Positions 39,019 to 46,148 of a stretch of 64,000 nt of DNA are shown here, one piece after another. The notes below the pieces were generated by a model, which ran no database searches, was not told where the DNA came from, and saw only the letters and a list, made by a program, of their open reading frames with translations. This DNA is from Clostridiales bacterium. GTDB lineage: Bacteria > Bacillota > Clostridia > Christensenellales > CAG-138. The translations under genes were made by a program, and so were the position numbers. The DNA is taken from positions 46,382 through 110,381 of the forward strand of contig JAILNX010000019.1 in the NCBI GenBank assembly GCA_024691085.1, written 5' to 3'. Position 1 is the first letter of the stretch; each line of letters begins with the position of its first letter.

Positions 39019-39174
39019 ATCTCGTGTTTGCACAGGCAAACATATCGTTCTGCGTCAGCAGAATATCGTTATTTCTGCGTTTATTGCACAGACGACGAGA
39101 TGCCCTTGCGGGCACGATATCCCTTCGGGACGATATGCCTCACGGCACGATATTCGGCTTGCGCCGAACGATAA
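39019..39174. repeat. Third inverting hairpin-word array (ATATCGT / ACGATAT type)
   Basis: Forward words ATCTCGT (39019), ATATCGT (39042), ATATCGT (39063), then inverse words ACGAGAT (39095), ACGATAT (39114, 39130, 39147) and ACGATAA (39168). Interposed hairpins include GTTTGC-ACAG-GCAAAC, TCTGC-GTCA-GCAGA, GCCC-TTGC-GGGC and TCGGC-TTGC-GCCGA. Same design as the other two arrays but a different constant word. Confidence 0.82.
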
Positions 39175-39196
39175 CTCCTCCCGTCGGTCGGATAGA

Positions 39197-39312
39197 TGAA
39201 GACTTAAGACTTAAGACTTAAAACTTAAGAATGACGGTTAGAACTCCGCTCCGGCGGAGTTCTTTCATTCATTATTCATTATTCATTTTTCAGTCTTCAG
39301 TTTTCAGTTTTA
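39197..39312. repeat. 7-bp repeats flanking a 9-bp hairpin
   Basis: GACTTAA, GACTTAA, GACTTAA, AACTTAA at 39200-39230; hairpin GAACTCCGC-TCCG-GCGGAGTTC at 39241-39262; then ATTATTC, ATTATTC, ATTTTTC, AGTCTTC, AGTTTTC at the same 7-base period. Confidence 0.75.
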
Positions 39313-39374
39313 CATATCCTTTACACGATCCTTACCCGCTCTTGATTGACCGGGGCAGGCGTTCATAATATAAT
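39309..39374 (+). promoter_or_regulatory. Promoter with Pho-box-like 11-bp direct repeats (SPFH gene)
   Basis: TTTACA at 39309 and 39320, CTTACC at 39331, TTGATT at 39342, then TTGACC (39346-39351), 17 bases, TATAAT (39369-39374). Leader hairpin CGCTC-GAAA-GAGCG and a CACAAGGACAAAAGGAG ribosome region match the block at 36.84-36.97 kb. Confidence 0.75.
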
Positions 39375-39431
39375 CATACCACGCTCGAAAGAGCGGTCGG
39401 AACTATCACACAAGGACAAAAGGAGAAGAAA

Positions 39432-40301
39432 ATGAAAGTCGGAAAAATCTTACTGATCGTCGGCGGCGTCATTCTCGTCGTCGTGCTTGCGCTCTGCTGC
39501 CTCACCACGGTGCCCACCGGCTACACCGGTATCGTCACCACCTTCGGCCGCGTGGAGCCCTACACCTACGAGGCGGGCTTCCACATCAAGAGCCCCTTCC
39601 AGAAGGTCATAAAGATGGATAACCGCACCCAGAAAGCGGTCGAGACGCTTCAGGCCTTCTCTTCGGATATCCAGCAGGTCGACATCTCCATCGCCGTGAA
39701 CTACTCCATCGACCAGGCGACCGCCGAGAGGCTCTACAAGACCGTCGGCCAGGAGTATTATTCCAAGATCCTCTATCCCCGCCTGCTCGAGAACACCAAG
39801 TCGGTCTTCTCGAAGTACACCGCCGAGATGCTGATCGCCTGCCGTGAGCAGCTCTCGAGCGAGATCACCGCCCTCGTCGTCGAGGACGTCAATGAGTACG
39901 GTATCACCGTAAGCTCCATCAGCGTGCAGGACATCGACTTCACCGACGCCTTCACCAACGCGGTCGAGGCGAAGCAGGTCGCCCAGCAGAACAAGCTGAC
40001 CGCCGAGACCGAGCAGTCTCAGCTCACGATGCAGGCCGAGCAGGAGGCCGCGCGCCTCATAATCAAGGCCAACGCCGACGCGGAGCAGGCGAAGATCGCC
40101 GCCCAGGCAGAGCTTGAGGTCACCAAGATCCAGGCGGACGCCGCCGAGTACGCGGGTCTCAAGGAGGCCGCGAAGAACAAGGCCGTATCCGAAAGCCTAA
40201 CCCCCGAGCTCATCAAGTACTACTACATCCTCCAGTGGAACGGCCAGCTGCCCACCACCGTGCTGTCGGACGGCACCGAGTTCCTCTTCGGACTGAACTG
40301 A
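39432..40301 (+). CDS. SPFH/Band 7 (prohibitin-like) membrane protein
   Basis: 289 aa. One N-terminal membrane helix (~6-28), an SPFH domain (~30-200) beginning with VPTGYTGIVTTFGRVEPYTYEAGFHIKSP, then a long alanine/glutamate-rich coiled coil (~185-255, EQEAARLIIKANADAEQAKI). Prohibitin-like proteins form membrane rings and often steer membrane proteases or lipid domains. AAAAGGAGAAG precedes the ATG. It is monocistronic under a promoter copied in front of metallopeptidase paralog 3, so the two may be co-regulated. Confidence 0.93.
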   Translation: MKVGKILLIVGGVILVVVLALCCLTTVPTGYTGIVTTFGRVEPYTYEAGFHIKSPFQKVIKMDNRTQKAVETLQAFSSDIQQVDISIAVNYSIDQATAERLYKTVGQEYYSKILYPRLLENTKSVFSKYTAEMLIACREQLSSEITALVVEDVNEYGITVSSISVQDIDFTDAFTNAVEAKQVAQQNKLTAETEQSQLTMQAEQEAARLIIKANADAEQAKIAAQAELEVTKIQADAAEYAGLKEAAKNKAVSESLTPELIKYYYILQWNGQLPTTVLSDGTEFLFGLN

Positions 40302-40324
40302 CGGTTCAGTCTCCCCCTCCTCAC

Positions 40325-40353
40325 ACGCCCTCCTGCCCGGAGGGCGTTTTTTT
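40325..40353 (+). terminator. Terminator of the SPFH gene
   Basis: ACGCCCTCC-TGCCC-GGAGGGCGT followed by seven T. Confidence 0.9.
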
Positions 40354-40360
40354 CACCGAA

Positions 40361-40424
40361 GGGATTATGGATCAGGTGTTAGGGAGCAGAGAGCGCAGCA
40401 ATTGCTAATTGCTAATTGCTAACT
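40361..40424. repeat. 7-bp repeats running into the end of the HTH gene
   Basis: GGATCAG, GTGTTAG, GGAGCAG, then AATTGCT repeated three times. The last units contain the stop codon of the minus-strand HTH gene, so the repeat supplies its C-terminal boundary. Confidence 0.65.
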
Positions 40425-41023
40425 TTCCCGCACGCCTCCTCGAGCTTACTTAAGGGTACCTTCGTTATGTCCCCGTACTCATCCATGAGGGCGATTATGC
40501 GCTCCCTTTTTTCTTTTTCCGTGACGCCGGCGGAACCGTTCGTCTTTTCTCCGGACGGGTCTTCGGGAGAGGTTTCCTCCTGCCCGCCTATATTTATACA
40601 GTCTATAGATTTTTCATCTATTGTTTCTTCTATTTTTCTTTCTATAGATGAATCAATAGATGAATCAATAGTATTCTTTTCTATTTTTTCTTCTATAGAT
40701 GGATCTATAGAAGGGTTTATACTATCATATTTATAACCGTATGCTTCGTTCGTTCCCCCTAAACACGCGGACTTATAAACCGGGTGACCGTATGAGTTGA
40801 CCGAATGGACTACGAGCCCCTTCCCGACAAGCGAATCGAGCACGCTGCGCGCCTTTTCCCCGTCCGTTCCCAGCCACGTCGAAAGCCACGCGATCTCGCC
40901 GCTGAATGCGCCCCGAAAGCCGGTGTATGAGGAAACGATGGCAAAAACGATCATCTCCGCCGCCGTGAGCCCGAGCTCCCTCATCCATGATTGGATCTTT
41001 ATAAATTGATTGCTTTTTTGCAT
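40412..41023 (-). CDS. Winged-helix protein with variable Ser-Ile-Asp repeat linker
   Basis: 203 aa from the ATG behind AAAGGAAAG; the longer upstream frame is leader DNA. Residues ~1-85 look like a helix-turn-helix domain (LGLTAAEMIVFAIVSSYTG, LGTDGEKARSVLDSLVGKGLV) as in replication-initiator or DnaD-like proteins. Residues ~105-145 are a low-complexity run of SID and SIE units, coded by AT-rich DNA with repeated TCTATAGA and ATAGATGAATCA words, unlike the GC-rich neighbours. The C-terminal ~30 residues are helical. It may come from a mobile element. Confidence 0.65.
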   Translation of the reverse strand: MQKSNQFIKIQSWMRELGLTAAEMIVFAIVSSYTGFRGAFSGEIAWLSTWLGTDGEKARSVLDSLVGKGLVVHSVNSYGHPVYKSACLGGTNEAYGYKYDSINPSIDPSIEEKIEKNTIDSSIDSSIERKIEETIDEKSIDCINIGGQEETSPEDPSGEKTNGSAGVTEKEKRERIIALMDEYGDITKVPLSKLEEACGKVSN

Positions 41024-41068
41024 TTTATTCTTTCCTTTCTTTCGGGCGGTCTCTCCGCCCCTATTAAT

Positions 41069-41097
41069 ATTATAGCACATTTGTTCGGTAGTGTCAA
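41069..41097 (-). promoter_or_regulatory. Promoter of the winged-helix gene
   Basis: Full-consensus TTGACA (41092-41097), 17 bases, TATAAT (41069-41074). A GGGCGG/CCGCCC hairpin follows in the leader at about 41044-41061. Confidence 0.82.
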
Positions 41098-41100
41098 TTG

Positions 41101-41160
41101 TTTTAGGGATCAGGAAGCAGAGAACACAACAATTGCTAATTGCTAATTGCTCACTCCTCA
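41101..41160. repeat. 7-bp repeats upstream of the winged-helix gene
   Basis: AGGGATC, AGGAAGC, then CAATTGCT-AATTGCT-AATTGCT and CACTCCT-CACTG; similar words to the run at the gene's other end. Confidence 0.6.
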
Positions 41161-41165
41161 CTGAA

Positions 41166-41199
41166 AAAAGCCCCCAAAGAAAATCTTTGGGAGCTTTTG
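41166..41199. terminator. Hairpin with T tracts on both strands
   Basis: AAAAGCCCCCAAAGA pairs with TCTTTGGGAGCTTTT (one mismatch) around AAA; T runs follow on both strands. Confidence 0.7.
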
Positions 41200-41207
41200 T
41201 TTTTATA

Positions 41208-41276
41208 AGGTTCCCTGTTCAGCCGAGCCGAACAGGCGTTCAATAGGTTCCCTGTTCAGCACAGCTGAACAGGCGT
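41208..41276. repeat. Two tandem 37-bp palindromic repeats
   Basis: AGGTTCCCTGTTCAGC recurs at 41208 and 41245. Each copy closes with GAACAGGCGT, forming CCTGTTCAGC/GC(C/T)GAACAGG hairpins with compensating differences at the tip. They lie between two terminators. Confidence 0.8.
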
Positions 41277-41282
41277 AAAACT

Positions 41283-41309
41283 AAAAACGCCCCACCGGGG
41301 CGTTTTTTT
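41283..41309 (-). terminator. Terminator of the aminotransferase operon
   Basis: AAAAACGCCCC-ACC-GGGGCGTTTTT, with TTTTTAGTTTT on the minus-strand side after the ilvE stop. Confidence 0.85.
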
Positions 41310-41315
41310 AACGTT

Positions 41316-42395
41316 TTACGCTTTGCAGACTTCCTTTACCCAGCCGTGGGTGTCGGGAATGCGGCCCCACTGGATGCCGGTCAGGGTGTTGTAGAAGTCC
41401 ATGGTGAGCTTGCCGATCTCGCCGCCGCCGATGACCATGTGCTTGTCACGGTAGCAGAGCTCGCCGACGGGGGATACGACTGCGGCGGTGCCGGTGCCGA
41501 AGGCCTCCTGGAGCTCGCCGGACTCCGCATAAGCGATGAGCTCGTCGATGGAGATGTCGCGCTCCTCGACCTCGAGGCCCTTCTCACGGGCGAGGGCGAG
41601 AATGGAACGGCGGGTGACGCCGGGCAGGACGGTGTCCTTAAGATCGGCGGTGAGGAGCTTGCCGTTGACGATGAACATCATGTTCATTGCGCCGACCTCC
41701 TGGACGTACTTGAGGTGCTCGCCGTCAAGCCAGAGTACCTGCGCGAAGCCTTCCTTCGCGGCGATGTCGCCCGCGAGGATGGAGCAGGCATAGTTGCCGC
41801 CGGTCTTTGCGAAGCCGGTGCCGCCGCGGACGGCGCGGACGTACTTATCCTCGACGCGGATGCGGATGGGCTTCAGGCCCTCCTTGTAATAGGCGCCGGA
41901 CGGGGAGCAGATGACGAAGTAGACGTAGTTCTTCGCGGCGTGTACGCCGAGAGCCTCGTCGTTCGCGAACATGGTCGGCCTTAAGTAGAGGCTGGTGCCG
42001 TCGGAATGGGGTACCCAATCCTTCTCGATCTCAACGAGCTTGCGCATGGCCTCGACGTTGAAATCGACGTCGATGGTGGGCATGCACATACGCTTCGCGG
42101 AGTTGTTGAGGCGCTCCGAGTTCGCGTCGGGACGGAACATGACGATCCTGCCGTCGCCGGTGCGGTAGGCCTTAAGGCCCTCGAAGATCTCCTGCGCGTA
42201 GTGGAGTACGGAGCTCGACGGATCGATGGAGAGGCGGTGATACGGCTCGATGCGGGGGTTATGCCACTCGCCGTCGTACCACTCCATAATGAACATATGG
42301 TCGCTGAAGCGCTTGCCGAAGCCGAGGCTGCCCTCTTCTTCGATGGTGGGCTTCTTTTTAAGATCGGTGCTTAACGTTACGGGAATGTTGACCAT
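41316..42395 (-). CDS. ilvE: Branched-chain amino acid aminotransferase
   Basis: 359 aa, the usual length of long-form (type II) BCAT. It transfers the amino group between glutamate and the keto acids of Val, Leu and Ile. Visible family blocks: LHYAQEIFEGLKAYR, LYLRPTMFA, the PLP lysine in GFAKTGGNYA, and PGVTRRSIL with EAFGTGTAAVVSPV. SD GGAGGT precedes the ATG. It is last in a minus-strand unit with a YigZ-like gene and another aminotransferase. Confidence 0.97.
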   Translation of the reverse strand: MVNIPVTLSTDLKKKPTIEEEGSLGFGKRFSDHMFIMEWYDGEWHNPRIEPYHRLSIDPSSSVLHYAQEIFEGLKAYRTGDGRIVMFRPDANSERLNNSAKRMCMPTIDVDFNVEAMRKLVEIEKDWVPHSDGTSLYLRPTMFANDEALGVHAAKNYVYFVICSPSGAYYKEGLKPIRIRVEDKYVRAVRGGTGFAKTGGNYACSILAGDIAAKEGFAQVLWLDGEHLKYVQEVGAMNMMFIVNGKLLTADLKDTVLPGVTRRSILALAREKGLEVEERDISIDELIAYAESGELQEAFGTGTAAVVSPVGELCYRDKHMVIGGGEIGKLTMDFYNTLTGIQWGRIPDTHGWVKEVCKA

Positions 42396-42433
42396 GATTT
42401 AAGACCTCCAAGAAATTATTTAATGTGATATTT

Positions 42434-43063
42434 TTATTCCTTTAAAGGAACAGGTACGAATGTTTCGCCGACAACTGCGGGGACCGTTTTTCCGTCGGTC
42501 TTATCCGAAAGCGTCCTGATAAACCCGTCGAGCTTTTCGTTTGGAACGGTCACGCGGAAGCGGACGTTTTCCTGAAACTCGATGCTGTCGACGATGCTCT
42601 CCGACTTCACGAAGCCCTCGATCTGGCCGAAGCGGGGATAGTCCGCGCTGAAGGCGATCACCGTGCAGGGAGCCATGAGCCCCTCGCCGCTTAACGAGAG
42701 CGCGTCGGACGCGGATCTTGAGTACGCCCTCACGAGTCCGCCGGAGCCTAAGAGTATGCCGCCGAAGTACCTCGTCACCACGATGAGCGCGTCCGTTATG
42801 TCACGCTTGATCAGCGTGTCCATTATGGGCATGCCCGCGGTGCCGCCGGGCTCCCCGTCGTCGGAGAAGCGTTTTTCGCCCGATGAGAGGGAGTACGCCC
42901 AGCAGTTGTGCGTCGCGTCGGAGTGCATTTTCCGCACCTCCGCGAGCCTCGCCATGGCCTCCTCCGCGCTGTTCACGCGGAAGCAGCGGCCGATGAAGCG
43001 GGACTTTTTCTCCGTGAACTCGGTCACGGAATCGCGGAGTACGGTTTTATAGGCTTTAAGCAC
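42434..43063 (-). CDS. YigZ/IMPACT family protein
   Basis: 209 aa starting at GTG, three bases after the aminotransferase stop. The N-terminal UPF0029/Impact domain has ATHNCWAYSL and SDDGEPGGTAGMPI, followed by VVTRYFGGILLGSGGLVRAYS. A ferredoxin-like C-terminal domain (~135-205) follows. Homologues are linked to translation regulation, but the biochemical role is unsettled. SD is weak; translation is probably coupled to the upstream gene. Confidence 0.93.
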   Translation of the reverse strand: MLKAYKTVLRDSVTEFTEKKSRFIGRCFRVNSAEEAMARLAEVRKMHSDATHNCWAYSLSSGEKRFSDDGEPGGTAGMPIMDTLIKRDITDALIVVTRYFGGILLGSGGLVRAYSRSASDALSLSGEGLMAPCTVIAFSADYPRFGQIEGFVKSESIVDSIEFQENVRFRVTVPNEKLDGFIRTLSDKTDGKTVPAVVGETFVPVPLKE

Positions 43064-43066
43064 TTC

Positions 43067-44251
43067 TTATTTCATTTCCTTCAGAAGGTCGCCCAGACGG
43101 TGGATACCGTCGACGATCCTCTCTTCGGGCTCGGCGGAGAAGTTGAGCCTGAAGGTATTGTCGCCGATACCGGGCTTTGTGAAGAACGGAGCGCCGGGAA
43201 CGTAGGCGACGAGCTTTTCCTTAACGGAGCGCTGATAGATCTCGGAAGCGTCCATTCCCTCGGGAAGCGTTACCCATACGAACAGGCCGCCCTCGGGCAT
43301 CTCGAACTTCGCCCAGTCGGGGAAGTACTTCCTCATGGCGTCGACCATGATCTTCGCGGACTTCGAGTAGACGGAGTTGATGAACTCGAGATGCCCGGGC
43401 ATCCTGCCCTGATCGATGAACTCGGCGACGAGCGCCTGGTTGAGGTTCGGGGAGTGGGTGTCGGAGCCCTGCTTCGCGATGACCATCTTCCTAACGAGCT
43501 CCTCGTTGCCGCAGCAGCAGGCGACGCGCAGACCCGGAGAGATCGTCTTGGAATAGCTGGTGAGCAGGATCACGTTGTCGGAGGTGTCGAACGTCTTGAT
43601 GAGGGGCATGACCTCGCCGGAGAAGCGGAGCGCGGCGTACGGATCGTCCTCGACGACGAGCATATCGTACTCGGCGGCAAGACGCGCGGTCGTCTTCCTG
43701 GCCTCGATATTCATGACCTTGGAGGTCGGGTTCTGGAAGGTCGGGATCGTGTAGAACATCACGGGGCGGGTCTCCTTCACGATCGCCTCGAGCTCGTCGG
43801 CGTGTACGCCGTCCTCATGCATGGGAACGGAAACGATGTTCGCCTGCGCGAGTTTGAATATCTGGATCGCGCCGAGGAACGTCGGCTCCTCGACCAGGAT
43901 GGTGGAGCCCGGGTTCAGCATGACCTTCGCGAGAAGGTCGAGACCCTGCATGGAGCCGGTCATGGTGATGACGTTGTCGATCGTTGCGTCCGTGATGCCG
44001 AGAGGCGGAAGCACCTTCTCAAGGTAAGCCTTCCTCAGGGGCATATAGCCCTCGGTGGGACCGTACTGGAGAAGCACGTCGCCCTTTTCGGCGATGAGAT
44101 CGCGCGCGGTGTTCGCCGCCCACTCCTTCGGGAAGCATTCCTTCGCGGGATTGCCGCCGCCGAAGCTGATTATAGCGGGGTTTCCGAGCACCTTGAAGAG
44201 CTCGCGGATGGCGCTGCCTTTAACGCCTTTGATTCTTTCCGAAAACTGCAT
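43067..44251 (-). CDS. PLP-dependent class I/II aminotransferase (2-aminoadipate/aromatic type)
   Basis: 394 aa. Fold-type I aminotransferase with ISFGGGNPAKECFP at the start, YGPTEGYMPLR, FYTIPTFQNPTSKVM, VVEDDPYAALRF and the PLP lysine in LTSYSKTISPGLR; arginine FRLNFS near the end binds the carboxylate. It looks like the catalytic half of MocR regulators or LysN-type enzymes, without an HTH. Substrate probably includes bulky or branched amino acids, given the BCAT two genes down. GGAGGTC precedes the ATG; a TATAAT at 44271 is a possible -10 without a good -35. Confidence 0.92.
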   Translation of the reverse strand: MQFSERIKGVKGSAIRELFKVLGNPAIISFGGGNPAKECFPKEWAANTARDLIAEKGDVLLQYGPTEGYMPLRKAYLEKVLPPLGITDATIDNVITMTGSMQGLDLLAKVMLNPGSTILVEEPTFLGAIQIFKLAQANIVSVPMHEDGVHADELEAIVKETRPVMFYTIPTFQNPTSKVMNIEARKTTARLAAEYDMLVVEDDPYAALRFSGEVMPLIKTFDTSDNVILLTSYSKTISPGLRVACCCGNEELVRKMVIAKQGSDTHSPNLNQALVAEFIDQGRMPGHLEFINSVYSKSAKIMVDAMRKYFPDWAKFEMPEGGLFVWVTLPEGMDASEIYQRSVKEKLVAYVPGAPFFTKPGIGDNTFRLNFSAEPEERIVDGIHRLGDLLKEMK

Positions 44252-44330
44252 AAAAGTGACCTCCGGTTAGATTATAGTTTTCCAAAGATATTTTACTATG
44301 ATTTGGTTGGGATTTCAAATATATTTTCAA

Positions 44331-44350
44331 GGTATTAGGTATTAGGATGA
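44331..44350 (+). repeat. Short 7-bp repeat
   Basis: GGTATTA, GGTATTA, GGATGA just before the dockerin operon promoter. Confidence 0.45.
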
Positions 44351-44355
44351 TAAAC

Positions 44356-44384
44356 TTGAATACGGGGGCGGGGTATGGTATAAT
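44356..44384 (+). promoter_or_regulatory. Promoter of the dockerin operon
   Basis: TTGAAT (44356-44361), 17 bases, TATAAT (44379-44384). Confidence 0.78.
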
Positions 44385-44420
44385 AGACAGGTAATATATC
44401 AAATCACGGAGGGACAGAAC

Positions 44421-46121
44421 ATGAAGGCCTTAAAGACGCTCCTTTCCCTGCTTACCGTATGCGCGCTTCTTTTCGCCGCCGTTCCCGGCAATGCGAAAAC
44501 AGCCGCCGAAAGCGGGCGCGGGCTCCACTCCGCGGTCGCGATCGACGACGATCCCGAAGGCGGCTATACCGGCGATTACGTTGTGATCTGCAATCCTTCG
44601 GAGAACGTCTATGACGGCCTTTCCACCGGCTCGCTCGCCGGAAGGATCAACACCCAGGTCGAGGGCTCGAGCTCCGTTATCCCCGTGCTCGATGAAACGC
44701 GGAAGGTGCTCATCGACGTCGACGGCGAGCTTATGGAGGAAACGAGAAGGATCTACGGTAAAAAAGAGCTCGTTCATAATCCCGTTAAGGCGGATTACCC
44801 CGTGGGCTCGACGAAGGATTTCTACATCGGCTACCGGAATCCCGACGGCAGCGCGGGCGACATCACGTTCAAGGTGCTGTATGTCGGCGCCAACTGCCGC
44901 ATCTGGACGCCCGTGGGAACCGGCTCGAACGGCAATTATTACCCCCTTGACGGCATCGACGAATCCTACGCGAAGAGCGCCGCGGACGCCTTTGATTCGA
45001 AGTTCGATCTCATGATCGAATCGTACGGCGGTTTCTTCGACATGAACGACGACGGCAAGATCAACCTCATGTTCTACAACGTCGAGGACGGCTGGTCCCC
45101 CTCGACGGGCGGAGGATACGTCGGCGGCTATTTCAGCGCGAACGATTTTTACAACGCGAACAAGCTGCCCATGATCCACATCGACACCTATCCCGGCGTC
45201 TTCAACGGGGAGACGAGCAGCATCACCGACTGCTATTCGACCACCGTTCACGAGTTCCAGCATCTTATCAACTTCTCGAACACCTACGGCTGGATGGCGA
45301 CCTGGCTGAACGAGTCGCTCTCCGGCTCTGCCGAGGAGCTCTGCTTCCCGGGCGACGCGCTGGTGCTCCGCATCGTGAGCTGGCATAATTACTACTACAT
45401 CTCCCGCTCCCGCACGGAGTACGAGTACTCTCCTTCGGTCGATCTGCACACGGGCGCTTCGCTTACCGACTGGTCCGGCTCGCTCGCGCAGTACGGCGAG
45501 GTGCTTCTGTTCTCGCAGTACCTTTACACGCGGTTCGGATCGACGGAGATATTCAAAAAGATAATCCAGAACGGCTACAACACCTCGGACCAGTACTCCT
45601 TCGAGGCGCTGAAGGCAGCGACCGGCCTCAGCATGGATACGCTTTGGCGCGATTTCTTCACGAGCATGATCGCTAACTGCCGCGAGTACAACCTCGGCTT
45701 CAACCTGAACGAGGGCTATACGCCCGAGGGACATTACGATCTTGAGGATCCTTATTCCCTGCTCTGCCCCGTCGTCTATACGGGCTCCGGTCCCGTCATT
45801 ATCTACGGCGGCGGCTTCATAACGGTCAAGACCCTGGACGGAGTGTTCGTACCGCCCGAGAATGCGGATCCGAACCTTAAGTACATCGGCGTGGATCTCG
45901 ATCCCGAGAATCCCCCGCCTCCCCCTCCCGCAGGACTTCTCGGCGACGCTGACGGCAACGGCGCGGTCGAGGCGGCCGACGCGCTCCTCATACTCCGCTA
46001 TTCGATGGGGATCATAGGCGACGAGGGGATACATCTTGAAAACTGCGACTATGACGGAAGCGGCAGGATCGACGCGACCGACGCGCTTCTCGTATTGAGA
46101 AAATCCATGGGGATCATCTGA
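44421..46121 (+). CDS. Secreted M30-like zinc metallopeptidase with C-terminal dockerin
   Basis: 566 aa. Signal peptide cut near VPGNA; no lipobox. The catalytic domain resembles hyicolysin (M30): H277-EFQH-LINFSN with NESLSGSAEE downstream supplying a third ligand. Asp-rich DMNDDGKINLMFYNV may bind calcium. A PPPPPP linker leads to a type I dockerin (last ~65 residues) with two calcium loops, DADGNGAVEAAD and DYDGSGRIDATD, each followed by LLxLRxSMGII. The dockerin should dock the enzyme on a cohesin scaffold at the surface. CGGAGGGAC precedes the ATG. First gene of a three-gene operon. Confidence 0.9.
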   Translation: MKALKTLLSLLTVCALLFAAVPGNAKTAAESGRGLHSAVAIDDDPEGGYTGDYVVICNPSENVYDGLSTGSLAGRINTQVEGSSSVIPVLDETRKVLIDVDGELMEETRRIYGKKELVHNPVKADYPVGSTKDFYIGYRNPDGSAGDITFKVLYVGANCRIWTPVGTGSNGNYYPLDGIDESYAKSAADAFDSKFDLMIESYGGFFDMNDDGKINLMFYNVEDGWSPSTGGGYVGGYFSANDFYNANKLPMIHIDTYPGVFNGETSSITDCYSTTVHEFQHLINFSNTYGWMATWLNESLSGSAEELCFPGDALVLRIVSWHNYYYISRSRTEYEYSPSVDLHTGASLTDWSGSLAQYGEVLLFSQYLYTRFGSTEIFKKIIQNGYNTSDQYSFEALKAATGLSMDTLWRDFFTSMIANCREYNLGFNLNEGYTPEGHYDLEDPYSLLCPVVYTGSGPVIIYGGGFITVKTLDGVFVPPENADPNLKYIGVDLDPENPPPPPPAGLLGDADGNGAVEAADALLILRYSMGIIGDEGIHLENCDYDGSGRIDATDALLVLRKSMGII

Positions 46122-46148
46122 TCCCCCCTTCTTTATCCGGAGGAAAAA

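Noticed and set aside
38861-39199. Plus-strand frame of 112 codons in the repeat region
   Set aside because: It crosses the right end of the MITE-like element and a hairpin array; its codons simply read the repeats.
42908-44338. 476-codon plus-strand frame opposite YigZ and the aminotransferase
   Set aside because: It spans two real genes and their junction on the other strand; no recognisable domains.
44430-46034. 534-codon minus-strand frame opposite the first dockerin protease
   Set aside because: Antisense to a gene with signal peptide, zinc site and dockerin; no support of its own.
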